A DNA stretch of 64,000 nucleotides. Origin: Chytriomyces cf. hyalinus JEL632 (Eukaryota > Chytridiomycota > Chytridiomycetes > Chytridiales > Chytriomycetaceae). The notes below the pieces were generated by a model. That model was not told the DNA's origin. It was given only the letters and a program-made list of their open reading frames with translations, and did no database searches. The first letter of the stretch is position 1, and each line of letters begins with the position of its first letter. The position numbers were made by a program, and so were the translations under genes. The stretch lies in the NCBI GenBank assembly GCA_025435555.1, contig JAIWWG010000124.1, positions 1 through 64,000 of the forward strand. Reading direction: 5' to 3'. Below, piece by piece: positions 35,701 to 47,288 of the stretch.

Positions 35701-36868
35701 GAGGAAGCGCTTTTAAATTGCATTTCGATTCTTGCGGGCCTGCCCTTTTTTTGCCGCTGCTGCTGCTATTCATACGTCCTCCAGTGGCAAGATCCTGAGG
35801 AATCCTCGCATATTCCATAGACTCCTCATCCGTGTCCGTATCGTAATCGAATCCTCCAACCGCAGCAGCAGCGGCCAAACTACTACTACCACCACCACGC
35901 TTATGCAGAGTTTTTGCCTTTTTGGAGCGGGGCAAGGTTGAACCCGAGTCTGAGTGTGGCTCGCCAAACAGGAGACGCTTACGCTCGGCTTTCGATAGAT
36001 TTGCATACGCGGCGGCTTCGACGCTGTTGGTGATCCCGGACGAGGGTGTCGTCAAGTGCGATACAGACGCGGACACTGCTGCGCGCGAGGCGGGTTTGGG
36101 GGCACCCTTTTCCGGGCTTGCGCGAGCGATTTGCGGTGTAGGGTGAATCCAAGGAATTGCGGGGATCGAGGGTGAGTTGAGGTAGTAGTGGTTTAGTGTT
36201 TTGCTAGAAGGGGGGACGGTGTTCAGTGAATTATTCGGGGGCAAGTGGATTTTTTTCGAAAGAGAAACTCAACTTGACGGCAACCCATTTGAACAGTGGT
36301 TCCTCTTTCACAGCAGCACGTTGTTTAAGATGTACATTCAGTTTTGACAGCATCGCAAACGGCGTGAATATGCTGCAAGACGTTGCATTAGATTTGGGAC
36401 CAGGGGAGTCGTGGGGGGAGTGTTGAAATAAAAGCAAGACAAAGCACTCACCAAGAATCATTGAGCAGTTGCATCTTATCAATCAACATTGCAATCTGCG
36501 TAATGGACGAGGGTCTGTTGCCGACAGTCACGAGTGCATGGGCCACAGCGCGCAGCAGAGGGTCACTAGAGTCAAGCGCAAGATGGCGATAACAAGTTTC
36601 AAGTTTATCATGAGAGAGCAAATAGGAAAATGAAAAATGCAGGTCAGTCCTCACGGGGAGTTTTGGTTGTTGCGCATAAAAGGATAACACACTCACCCAA
36701 GCGAGGCATCAGAAACAACCAGAAGTTGCTGGGAGAAGGCAAGTCACGAGAGTCGTTTAGTCTGGGTTCCATCTTCGCGAGAACATTTTTGCGGCTTACT
36801 GTTTCCGCAGGCGGTTGCACCTCCGTGCCGTCCATTTCGTTGTCCCGCTCGTTGTCTTTGGTCACCAT
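32780..36868 (-). CDS. Large protein with tandem Cys/His-rich module, unknown function
   Basis: The exon 32780-36203 joins exon 36274-36372 through a GTTGAG donor, then an exon ending at 36452 and a first exon from the ATG at 36868. The 36452-36868 junction does not close cleanly. About 1,280 residues. The N-terminus is helical (HDKLETCYRHLALDSSD). The middle has two copies of one module: IPPRTLFHIQDDKCLNKKRY, FPKCRSCRWKHKERLPHC, FYVGFRAFL and a near-identical earlier copy (VPPNTYYHIQDDRCMNRKRY). Each has four Cys (C-x12-C-x2-C-x10-C) plus a conserved aromatic tail. Both copies are followed by a similar GDLIYGPYFIAGG / EDLLYGPYFMPGG segment. The C-terminal third is acidic and low complexity with an 18-bp repeat. 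The module suggests zinc binding; I do not recognise the family. Confidence 0.7.
33333..33400 (-). repeat. 18-bp coding minisatellite (APATAP repeat)
   Basis: Three perfect 18-bp units (GGGGCTGTTGCGGGCGCA on the plus strand) plus a degenerate fourth encode APATAP repeats inside the acidic tail of the large Cys-rich protein. Confidence 0.9.
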
Positions 36869-37059
36869 ATTTTATAAAAATATTCACGGTATAATTATTT
36901 ATAAAATTTTGCATCAAAAGATAAAAATGAACGCAAAAAAAAACAAACTAACTGTGTCTTCTTTTTATACTACAACGCAAATGAACCCCCCTTCCCCCCC
37001 TCCTCACCGCTATCATCAAACAAAGATATACTAATATACATTATGCCACTTTTTCATTC

Positions 37060-38704
37060 TCAACATTCTAGCGGTGACTTTACGACAGCGTCACAATACT
37101 CATCCTGCTCAGCCATGACTTCGTCTTCATTTGCAGCACCGTGCTCCGAAACCATATGCGAACGTAGCGCAGATGGACGTCGAAACAGTCGATTGCACTG
37201 CTGGCATGGCATTTCGTCGATCGAGCTGCAATAATTGGCGCGATGGCTTTGCAGCATCTGATTCAAAACAAAAAAAAAAAAACCGGTTTAGAAAAAACGT
37301 TTCATTTTCTTTTTCAAATCTTTGCTGTGGTTTTTTTTTTTTTCGCGCACACCTTTCGAGTTTTAAATTTCTTGTCGCATCCGTCACATTCGAAATTGTA
37401 GTCTTTGGCGTGTATATATGAATGCTTGGTCAAATCCTGTTGAATTTTGGATGCAGTTTTTTCGATGGATGAGTAAAATAAGTTTCCTTGATGAACAAAA
37501 AAAACAAAAAAAAAACTGGTACTCAACTGCCCGTGTCTTGAACTTTTTTTCGCACGCATCGCATTCATATTCGCGCACATTGGTATGATCCATAATGTGG
37601 ATTTTCAAGTCCTTTTCAAAAAAAAAAAAAAAAAAAAAAAACGCCACTTTGAGAAAGCTGACAAATTGCACATGGAAAACCGCAAATCAGAAAAAACACA
37701 AAACTCACAGTAGCTCGTTTATAAGCCGCAGGACAATGTTCGCACACATACGGCTTCACATCTGAATGAACCAGGCTGTGACTCCGTAGTTCCTGAAATA
37801 GACCAAACGTTTGAAATGATGAGCATTTCTAATTTTTGTGTGGCACGGGGAACAGAGAAAAAAAATAATCATGGCAATTTTTTTGCATGACTTTTCTTTG
37901 TTCAAACCATTGCTCGCTTGAAGGCCTTTCCGCAAGTCAGACATTCGAAAGGTTTCGCTTGTTGGTGTGTGACGTCGTGTTGTTTGAGTTCCTGTTTTTG
38001 AAGAAAGACACTTTTTTTTTGAGTGAACGCCAGAAGATAAAATAAAAATAGATATAAAAAAAAGCAACCATTTTCCGTTTGAAGCATTTCCCACACGTTT
38101 GACATTTCTAGATTGATGGAGGATTTGCGTACGCAGTCGTGAAGGGGAGGATGGGGGTTAAGCGAAAATTTCCAGGAAAAGGAGGGGAGATGGCGCTTAC
38201 AAAGGGTCGTTCATCCGAATGTTTTGGTTCGTGGTGCACAAGCTCCTGATAAACCCACATCAAAACATTGAAGCGGCATGAGCAAAACATATATGCATGG
38301 TCAATTTAAAAAAAAAAAACCCCATGCGGGGACACGACACGACACGAAAACCACACACAACGCACCTTCTTTGTTTTAAACAGCATAGAACAGACGAGAC
38401 ATTCAAACAACATCCCCCTCTTCCTCTGAAGCATGGCATCTCCCGTAATAACGACGGGTGTCTGTTGTCTAGGAGGAGAGGGTGGTGATGACGCCGGCGC
38501 AGCGGCCCTAGCAATGGGAGGCAGAGTCATACACGTGGTGGGCGGCACACCACCGCCGTCGCTGGAGACACTGAGCGCATCGCTGACGGTCAAGGTAGAT
38601 GGCATGTCATGGTCGAGTCCAGCTGCGTCGCTCACGGGAGTCTCGCCGAGGAAGAGGGACGGCTCGTCGAATACGAAATCGTCGAGAAGCAGTCGCAGAT
38701 CCAT
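37060..38704 (-). CDS. Seven-finger C2H2 protein with one finger-length unit per exon
   Basis: Exons 38366-38704, 38201-38245, 38069-38107, 37908-37991, 37709-37792, 37527-37610, 37353-37436 and 37060-37257 give 318 residues. Exon 1 carries an acidic N-terminus (MDLRLLLDDFVFDEPSLF) and the first Cys pair (FECLVCSMLF). Each internal exon is exactly 84 nt, phase 0, starting with E/D-L-x-x-H and ending K-x-F-K-x-x, i.e. the second half of one finger plus the first half of the next. One 84-nt unit is itself split 45+39 by a further intron. Fingers have the 28-residue C2H2 period; finger six ends H-x4-C, the last is CQQCNRLFRRPSALRSH. Predicted DNA-binding transcription factor. Long poly-T tracts precede several acceptors. 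Confidence 0.88.
37618..37641. repeat. 24-nt poly-A (poly-T in transcript)
   Basis: Homopolymer inside an intron of the multi-exon zinc-finger gene, placed where the polypyrimidine tract before the 37610 acceptor would be. Confidence 0.95.
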
Positions 38705-39529
38705 TCGTATGTTGTAGTTGTAGTTGGAGTAGTGTTTTTTCTGGGCGCAAGTTTTCCGGGACCCCGCACACGCAAAACGCCAGTCTCTTCTCTGTCCTGC
38801 TAAGCCGTCCTTGTGTGTTTTTTTTTTTTTTTTTAAACAGTGTTGCAATGTGCAAGCAGCCAGCAGCCCCCTCAAATCTTGAGAAAAAATTGCATGTTTT
38901 TTTTTGTGCGAGTGTGTGGTGGTGTTTTTGGGTCCTCTTTTTTTAATCAAAGACGCGCCACCCAGTTGAGGTCACTTTTTTCTGGCTTATGGCGCACACA
39001 CTCTCTCTTCTTGTGTTTGCTGCGGTCATGATGCAATGTGTCTGGCTGGCTGGCTGGCTGGCTGGCTGCTTGGCTGGATGCTGCATGCTGGGTCTGTGAT
39101 CTGAGTGTGTGTGGGGGTGGCTGAGCAGTCTAAATATCCAGAGACCCAATCTATTCCTTTTGTTCCCCCCCATCTTGCTCTCATCAACATTCCCCTGTGC
39201 AACCAACCCTCTTCCCGGAATTACACACACATCACACTCATCCCACACTTACGAATTTCATGCCGCATTTATTGAATCTGGCCCAGGGCAAACTTTGCAA
39301 ATATGCATCATACAATACAATGAAATAAAAAAAAAAGGAACGAAATACATAGAAAAACATGTGTGTGAATGAAGAAAAAACATGTGCGCGGAGAAACGAG
39401 AAAAAAACAAAATCTCAATGATGGGGTGACCAAAAAAAAAAAAAGATACAATGGGGAGGAAATAATGAATGAGAATAATGAAGGGAAATGAGAGAAACTG
39501 ATTTCAGAAAAAAAAATAAAATAAAATAC
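38705..39529. other. Region between two zinc-finger genes
   Basis: 5' flank of the multi-exon zinc-finger gene and 3' flank of the next. Holds homopolymers (T run at 38820-38834), a CTGG tetranucleotide repeat at 39042-39077 and A-rich sequence at 39320-39530. No gene is seen. Confidence 0.5.
39042..39077. repeat. CTGG tetranucleotide microsatellite
   Basis: About nine copies of TGGC/CTGG with one interruption (GCTT). Confidence 0.9.
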
Positions 39530-42076
39530 TTATTTTGTGCAAATGCGATTCTTCAAATGCCGCATCAATGCATCTCGCCTTGTAAACGATGTAGAGCACA
39601 GTTCGCATGAAAACAAATTCTGTCGAGACATGCGCGTCACATTCTCCTCGTCTCCAATCCCACCACCACCATTCCCGCCTTCATTCGGATGAAACACTCG
39701 GTTATGCGTCGCTTCATGACGCCTGCATTCTTGTGCCCTCAAAAACGCTTTCCCGCATTCTTTGCATTCGTGTCGTTTACCCATTCCGTGAATGTGTGAA
39801 TGCGCCCGCAAACTGTTTCGCGAAGAAAATGGACCTTGGCCGCAGAAACAAACCAAATCTTCACCACCATTGCCACCACCACCACCACTACCACCACCAC
39901 CACCACCATTATTACATTCCCCCGTAGACCAACTACGCGCCTTTTTCGACACTTCTTCCCCACCTGCTGGTGGCGACGCATAGCAAAGACCACCCCCACC
40001 ACTTCCCTCCGTTGCCGAAACGAGCAAAAGATCCATCGAATCCCCATTCGTTTCCTCCGACTGGAACGGACTCACAAGCGACGATGCCGTTTTAGAAGAC
40101 TTGCGTGTCGACACAAGTTCCAGTTCAGCTGGACCCACCGCGAAATTGTGCACCACGTTTTTCCCACGTACTTGAGATTTACTACTACTCGTGCGTACTG
40201 GTTTTAAACGGGGCCCCGGTTTGCTGATGCGTAGGCTAGTAGCAGTAGTAGTGTCGTTGCTGCTGCTTTTTGGAGACAATTTGCGAGTCATGGAGTCGAC
40301 GCTTCCCGAGCTCAAAATGGGCGTTGTTGAAGACCCGCCGCTTACACCTTTGGATGACCATGATGCAGTTGAAATGGATGATAATGTGGATGCATTCGAC
40401 AGTTTTCTTTTGAAAGAAGCACCGTGACTTTCATTTAAAGCTTCGGGGCGCGTCTCCAGCCTTAGGGGCAGCACCGGTGGTGATCGAGGCTGGAGAGTAG
40501 TAGTAGGAGGCTGAATGAGGAAATTTAAAGAGTAACCATCGTCGCAATTTAGACCACGCACAGGCGATTGCACCGGTTCCTTCAGTTTCCCGTTTGATGG
40601 GCCATTTGATGCAGGCTTCAAGGTTTGATCCATAAACGTCGAGAACCAGGATTGGCAGTCCTCAGAATTGTCGGCTGCAAATGTGCGCATCCCATTTCCG
40701 CCACCTCCTCCTCTGATATCCCATCCTGGTTCGGTTTCATTCGTGGAGCAACTTTCAGGCCCAGAGTGGAGCGACTGGAGATCGTTCTGACAATGCTGAG
40801 AATCTTGAATCGGTCCATTGCTGCGGTTCAATTGGTCCAAAAGTTTATCATGATTCCACCCATTCACCATCTGATCATGTTGAAAGTTCCAAAAAGTCTT
40901 GTCGAAACTGGCTTGACCGCCACTGTTGTTCGTCAACACGTCCTTCATTTGACTACTACTGCTACTGCTACTGCTGGCGCCGCCTGAACCGGCATTAATA
41001 TCCGCAAAAAAATCTGACTGCGTGTCAATCCAGTCGACAACACCGCCGCCTGAAGATTCAGAGTTTGACGCGCTTCGAGAAAACCCGTTTGTGATTGGCG
41101 GAAACGAATGGCATGCATTTTTTGTTGTTGATGATGGGTCGCATTTTTCTTGATGCTCCTTTTGTGCAAGATTTCCGAAAAATGCGCTCTCGCCTGGAAA
41201 CGGTGGTTGTTGCTGCTGGTTGGAGCCCCAAGTCGACGAAGGTAAGTTTGCAGTTATGGAATCGCTACTTGAAGCGTTGAGGAGTGCATTCAAATGATCC
41301 GCGTTTCCAGCAACAGCAGCAGTCGGTGTGATTGGGGACCTTGTGTAGATTGAAGAAATATGAACAGCTTCGGATTCGGTGGACAAACTGACGCCGGTAA
41401 GGTGCGCAGTCGGAGGAGCTGACATGTTATCGAACGGGTCGAAAGAGTCTTTGATGAGGCCGGTTATGGGAGACATGGTATTACAGTTGTTGTTGTTGTT
41501 GTTGTTGTTGTTGTGGTTGAGCTTGATTGAGCTAAACATTTGCAGACTCCAAGGGTACGGCTCAGAGTAAAATGAATTTGAAGCAGGTTGCTGAAGAGTG
41601 CGTGTTGGTGGAGGAGATTCGTAGGTGCATGCGGTATTGTGGAGCAGTGGATGTTGTTGTCCAACAATACTGGCATTTTGCTTTACAACTGCACAAGAAG
41701 AGTCTGTGAACAAGTCCATTCGATTTTAAAAGACGATGCGGTCGGAACTCGCCGAAAAACATATAGTTTTTTAAAAAAAAAAAAGGGATGAGTCACCATG
41801 ATGAGGCATTTTCACATGGGATACAACATCTGGCTGCTGCGCATCATCGCATGCATCCATCGCAGACATGTCAAAGAACGGGTCAAGTGGGCTAAACAGG
41901 TCAAACGAGATAAGCGGGTCCAGCGCATTCACACTAGACAGCGTCCACGCATTCGCTGCGAGTTCGTGCGACGGGTGCGATGGCGGCTGCTGTGCCTCCG
42001 GGCCGCTTCGACGAGAGACCCCGATCCGCCGTGTCTTTGCCATGTCGTCGTGCTTACCCATGCATACGTCGGCCAT
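39530..42076 (-). CDS. C2H2 zinc-finger transcription factor, 817 aa
   Basis: Two exons (41797-42076, 39530-41703; 93-nt intron) join through PHHD|SSCAVVK. The N-terminal ~600 residues are Asn/Ser/Gln-rich with short homopolymers (a run of Asn encoded near 41490-41510, Ser at 40950-40975) and acidic patches that could activate transcription. The C-terminus has three fingers: a CFCGQ...HSHIH finger, CKECGKAFLRAQECRRHEATH and, after a Gly-rich loop, CELCSTSFTRRDALMRHLKNRIC. The last ends H-x5-C, as in some fungal factors. The Gly-rich loops and the terminal CTK are visible. Target genes cannot be inferred. Confidence 0.85.
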
Positions 42077-42856
42077 GTTTTTGCTTGATGAGGGAGGCTG
42101 CTCTGTCTCCCGTTTATTTTTTTGTGTTTGTTTTGGTTGGTTGGTTTTTGTTTTTTTTTTTAGGTCACCGACGTGTCTTTTTTGGGATGTGGGGAAGCTT
42201 CCTTTTTACAATAAAGCAGCACAGCAGGGGAACTTTTTCTTTCTTTATTTTTTTTTTACGTATGGATGGTGAAGTTCGCGGTAGTCGGGTATGGGTTGAG
42301 ATGGTTGTTAGCGCGTTCTCGAAGCATGTAGCAGGATGTGGAAGTTTTCCTGCGAGTGGATGGGATGATACGCTTTCTTTCGCCTGCTCCAAGCAGTGCT
42401 CCAAGCTTCTTGTAGAGAGGCCGCAGTGACTGCATTCGAACACCAAGTGTCACTGATTCAGTGAGATGGGCGTGGGAAATAAACAATAACCAAAAAGAGA
42501 AAAGAAAGAGATGCGGATGAAGACAAGACAGTTGGCAGCACATTCGTGTTTCAAAAAAAGGGAAAAGTTGATTGAGTGCATTGCATGTATGCATGTGCGA
42601 CAAGTCCAAATATGAGTCATGTTTGTTGACAAAATTGAGATTTAATTTATTCAAGAGTGACGCGCGCGTGTTAGCAATCATGACTCATATCGCGCGTCCC
42701 AGTCTACTTAAGCGTCTGTCTCCCTCTTCTCTTTCAACAAACAGCAAACCAAGCTAGCAATCCACCAACTGCAAACAACCAACCAACCAACCCAAGCTAC
42801 CCAACAACCAAGCTACTGCTTACTACCATACCCAACAACCCAACTATATACAAACA
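42077..42856. other. Divergent promoter region between zinc-finger gene and small mitochondrial gene
   Basis: T-rich plus strand at 42110-42260, then CAAACAACCAACC-type low-complexity sequence at 42740-42850 directly before the ATG at 42857. Overlapping frames on both strands have no recognisable features. Confidence 0.5.
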
Positions 42857-43161
42857 ATGCCATCCATGCGAAGCGTCCCCACTGAAGTGTTCCCAATCTT
42901 CGGTAAGTATCTCATTCTCCCACACCCACACCCACTCCCCAAAGAAACTCATTCCTCCCCTTACGCGCAGGCATGATCTCAGTTGCCCTCGGCTTCGGAG
43001 TCTTTGTCGCACACCGACAAATCACAAGAGACCAAACCCTGCGAATCCACAGAAACGCATACAACCCAGACCTGTGGATGGAGCGTATTGAACGACCTGC
43101 AGAGAGACAGACGCCCTTTACAAACTACTTTTACCGACACGTCGCAGACCAGCGAGTGTAA
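42857..43161 (+). CDS. Small single-TM protein, complex I MLRQ/B12D-like
   Basis: Two exons (42857-42902, 42971-43161; 68-nt intron) encode 78 residues. One membrane segment follows a short N-terminus (VPTEVFPIFGMISVALGFGV), then a basic stretch and RNAYNPDLW. The layout (V/P-x-P-L/I-F-G, one TM, NP-x-x) resembles NDUFA4/MLRQ/B12D subunits of mitochondrial respiratory complexes, which are about 70-90 residues. The fit is by build and a few motif residues, so the exact ortholog is open. The start is fixed by the upstream exon ATG. Confidence 0.65.
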
Positions 43162-43345
43162 CAACAACAAAAACTGGCAAAATCGACCTCATACCTGCGC
43201 CTTAGATGTAATGCCTCATGTGAAATTTTAATAATAAATACCTTCTACCATCATCTTGCATGCTTTTGAACCTGTTCATGCAATTCCCATGCCCTTGTTT
43301 ATTTCATTCTACCCCCGCGTACACACACACACACACATATAACGC

Positions 43346-44631
43346 TTAAACAACGGCCCGTTTCAAAATCTTTCCAAAATTCTCGCCCTGATACTTTGCA
43401 GTCACCTTTTCCCTATCAGACACCACCCGACTTCCATCACTCGCAGAAATCGTTCCAGCACCCCACGGCCCTCCTCCAAACACTTCCTCCGTCCCAGAAA
43501 TCCCTGGATGCCCATACCCCAGTGGAACATAAATGATTCCATGGTGCACAAAGTGGCTCAAGAATGTGGCAATCGTTGTTTCTTGGCCGCCGTGTTGTGA
43601 CGCGGAGGATGTGAAGCAGCCGCCGTATTTCCCTGCCAGTCCGCCCTGTTGCCATATAGACCCTGTGCTGTCCCAGAATGCTTTCATTTGGGCCGAGCAT
43701 GAGCCAAATCGTGTTCTAACAAATGTATAACATTCAGTTTTTCTTTTTCTTTTTCTTTTTCTTTTTTTTTTGATTGAAAAAAGTAAAACGTACCCGAAAC
43801 CGACCAAGAATCCATCGGCTTTCATCAACTCGTCAGTCTGAAAACCATAAATAAATAAAAGCATCCAATAAAATATATTCAAAAGCAAATCTTACGGTAA
43901 TCAATGGAACATTTTCAAACTTTTGCGCATACATTTTCGCCAACACTTCATCAGACAGCGTCTCTGCCACGCGGTAAATCTTCACTTCACATCCCTGTCC
44001 AACAAGACCTTCCGAGATGGACTCTGCCAGTGTTTTCACATGACCCCACATTCTAATTCAAACACAAACGTATATCAGAATTTCCAGGTTTGCATTGTAT
44101 GTTGTTTTCAGCATAAAGAAATCGTATACTCAACGAATGTATAATTATGAGAACAACAGGTTTCTTGGAACCTGACGGCGTGGCGGAAGATTCAACTGTC
44201 GTATCTTGAACCGGCTCAGCAGGTTTCGCGGATTCAACAGCAGCAGGCTGAGGATGATTCGGTTTAGCCGACTCCGACGCGTTTTCTTGGACAGCCACCG
44301 CTGGTTCAGGTACGACGACGTGTTCAGCGACTGTTGTAGGCGCAGGTTGTTCCTCTTCCTTGGCTGGAGACAAAATGACTTCAGGAACTACAGATGCAAC
44401 TGCTGCTGCTGCTGCTGCTTGTTCCGGAACAGGTGCTGATGCTTCGGCTGGTTTCGGAGTGATTTCCTGCATGGGCACCGCGTTTTGATCGACTTTAGGG
44501 GCGGCCGTTGCTGCGGGAGCAGTAGTAGCAGTCGCAGTAGCAGCAGCAGCAGCGGGAGCCGCAGGTGCTGGCTCGCTCGCCTGATGCGCTTGTTGCACAA
44601 CAGGACTTGGTCCGCAACACAGCTTCCACAT
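43346..44631 (-). CDS. WrbA-type NAD(P)H:quinone oxidoreductase with long Ala/Pro-rich N-terminus
   Basis: Four exons (44135-44631, 43896-44052, 43794-43837, 43346-43715) give 355 residues. Residues 1-150 are an Ala/Pro/Glu-rich extension starting MWKLCCGPSP. The flavodoxin-like domain then begins with VVLIIIHSMWGHVKTLAES (FMN loop) and includes VAETLSDEVL, ADGFLVGFGTRFGSCSAQMK, GGLAGKYGGCFTSSASQHGGQE and GIIYVPLGYGHPG, as in WrbA/Pst2/Ycp4. These enzymes reduce quinones by two electrons with FMN. Intron 1 uses a GTTGAG donor. The adjacent Cys pair near the N-terminus is a candidate acylation site; yeast relatives are found at the plasma membrane. Confidence 0.9.
43741..43770. repeat. TTTTTC repeat in WrbA intron
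   Basis: Five C-interrupted T runs followed by ten T in the third intron of the WrbA gene. Confidence 0.85.
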
Positions 44632-44819
44632 TTTTTTTTTGTCTCTTTGTTTTGACAAACCCAATTTTGTTGTTTTTGTCCTGTCATTTTTTTTTTTTTA
44701 AAATACAACACACTATCTGCACAACCAACAAACATGGGATAGAATCATTGCAAGTCCAATTCACCTCCAAAACGAAAATAAAAAATTCACACAAAAAAGA
44801 AAAACAGCAGAAACTATTT

Positions 44820-46790
44820 TCAAGCCAAACGATGCATCTTCAACACCTTCCGGAAAGCTTCCTTCACAACCACAGCAGACTTTTCACTGTCCTTCTTCGT
44901 ATGTCCAGCACTAGAAAGCATCTTGATACTCGCATGCGGCAGATTCAACTCTTGCGCAATAACATACTTTGCCCGACTCACAACAACACCTTCACGAATG
45001 CATTGGTCCACAACTTCTTGCAAAATCTGTTCCTCTTCTTCTCGTGTAGACAGTCGAGACGTTAAGCGAATGTGAATCACGGGCGTGCTGAGGTCAGTGT
45101 CGAGGACGCGGATTTGTGGGATTCCAGACTTGAGAAACACTTCCCGGATTGCTTCGGCATTTTGTTGGCACTTGACTGCCAGGGATGGGTCGCTTTCGAG
45201 GACTTTTAGGGCTTCTAATGCAGAGACTGCGAGAATGGCCGGCAGGGATGCAGAGAACGTGTATGCAAGCCCAGACAGACGCTAAAAAAAAACAGACGTT
45301 TGGTTTAGTTTTTCAATCATTTTTTCGAAAAACCCGGATTGCAATCTTTTTTTGGGTACCTGGTGCTCAACAATTTCCAATCGACCAGCACAGAATCCTC
45401 CTGACGAAGCGAGAGCATTGGCCATAGATGCAGAGTAAATATCAACATCAGCTGGCTAAATGATCAAAAGGCGCAAGAATTGTTAGCGCTGACATCAAAC
45501 CAAATGAGAAATCTCCAGTGGCTTTACCGCAATATCGTAATGCTCAGGAGTTCCACGTCCAGTTTTTCCGACACTTCCAAACCCAAGCGAGTCATCCAAA
45601 ATCAAACGGTACTGATACTGTTCCTTCATGCTCATAATTGCAGGCAAGTTGCACATGTCACCAGTAGCGCCAAATACACCCTCAGTAATAATGAATCTAC
45701 GAGTCAAGGGCTTTTTCTGAAAAAAAAATGGGGGTTCCAAAAAAAAAGTGGGGGTTTAGTCCAAACAGTGACTTGCAAGTACCAAAAAAATATTTGGAAA
45801 TGGGGGGTGACCTTGTTGTCTTCCTTGATTCTTTTCAACACTCTCTCCAGATCCTGCATGTCATTGTGTTTGTAGTAGCGCACAGTGCTTCTTGACAGTT
45901 CAACGCCCTTGAGGATACCCATACCACATGCGTCGTCTCTTTTTAAGACGGCAACGAGGGAAACAATGAGCATAACATGGGGACACGTCAAGAACAAAAC
46001 ACTCACACAACAAGAATATCGCTCCTCTTGGAAAAGGCAGGAATCACAGAACTGATGGTGGAAAATCCTTGCGAGTAAACAATCGCAGCCTCGACGCCCA
46101 AGAAACGAGCAACAGACTGCTCAAGTTCCATGTGCACATCTAGAGTGATAACGCGCCACTTTTGGTCAGCTGGCCCACACTCGTCGCACAACAACAAAAG
46201 GGTTCAAATAAAAATAAAAAATTCAAAAAAGTACCCAGAGTTCCATAGAAACCAGATGGACCACAGGATCCCACTCCGTACTTGCGCAGAGCAGCGACAG
46301 CCTTTTCCTTGATGGGCTCGCTGTTCATGACTCCAATAAAGTTGTTTGCGGTAAAGTTGAGGCGTTCCTTTCCATCGGCAAGCTTCACTTTGGTTCCCGA
46401 AGCACTGTTTTTTTTTTATAAGCAAGAGCGCCATTCGCCCGCGTACGCTGGGTAGATTACTCACCCCGCCGTGATGGCCATGTTTTCCAACTCCGAGTTT
46501 TGGAATTCCGTCAATTTCGGCACAAGCGGTTCTGGCTCCCATTCATCACACAAATCTTGGATTTCCTGTAAGCGAGTCGCATTCGTACGAATCTTGGGTT
46601 TAGTGCCAGTCGATTTCGGTTGAAACTTGAATGGGACCAACAATACCTTCTCTGACAGCTTGACTTCATTAGGGTTCTTTGGCTTGTTGTTGAAGAAGTA
46701 CCACGCCATCACAATGACAAAGAGAAGCTCTACAAACGTGCGCACAGGATCATTCTGGTGCGAATCTCTGCATGCGTGGGTAAAAGAGGG

Positions 46791-46839
<49 letters not shown>

Positions 46840-47088
46840 GGCAGGTGGTCAGAAGACAAGTCCTTGTCAGTTTGGCGCATATATTGGGACTCACTTCACA
46901 TATTTGTAAACAACGGCAGCGCCGGGCACCTTGGTGTAGACATCGTAGGCAAACGAGAAGGTGGAGTTGACGGCTACAACCATCTGCTGGCTTAATTCAC
47001 GGGCCGCTTCGCTCACAAAGGCGCTCTTCATTTGGGACATTTTCGAGATTGACTTTTTTTCTTGGAAATCAGTTGGAATCGAATCCAT
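44820..47088 (-). CDS. LCB1: Serine palmitoyltransferase subunit 1
   Basis: Eight exons (46895-47088, 46465-46767, 46235-46404, 46007-46139, 45812-45938, 45528-45716, 45360-45455, 44820-45281) join in frame to 557 residues, the length of yeast Lcb1. A membrane segment ([16 protein letters not shown]) near residue 80 is followed by the alpha-oxoamine-synthase fold: [59 protein letters not shown] and SGGFCAGR. The place of the PLP lysine is not Lys, as expected for the non-catalytic Lcb1 subunit, which pairs with Lcb2 in the ER to start sphingolipid synthesis. A later ATG at 47040 is an alternative start. Confidence 0.95.
46794..46836. repeat. GA dinucleotide microsatellite in LCB1 intron 1
   Basis: Twenty-one AG/GA units; on the sense strand it is a CT tract ahead of the acceptor at 46768. 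Confidence 0.95.
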
Positions 47089-47288
47089 GTTTATTGGGTG
47101 CCCATCATTCGAGCCAGGGGACAAAGCCACCCGCAGCAGCTCCCTCTAGTGCATCTTTGTATCTGGGCTGCGTAATGCGAAATCATGTTCAAACAAAACA
47201 AAAAAAAGAACGTCTCAAAAATAACAACAAACAAACGAAAATCACACACTCTTCCAAACACCGCTTTTGTTCTTTCTCCTTTTTGCCT

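Noticed and set aside
36231-36244. Two separate genes overlapping by 14 bp at 36.23-36.24 kb
   Set aside because: The frame starting at 36244 begins with TTG, not ATG, and a GTTGAG...CTAG intron (36204-36273) joins both parts in frame, so one gene is more likely.
39530-41719. His-, Val- or Thr-rich frames over the zinc-finger factor
   Set aside because: Shadows of trinucleotide runs coding for Asn, Ser and Gly in the real frame.
42090-42450. Phe/Lys-rich frames upstream of the zinc-finger gene
   Set aside because: Compositional, with no conserved features and overlapping on both strands.
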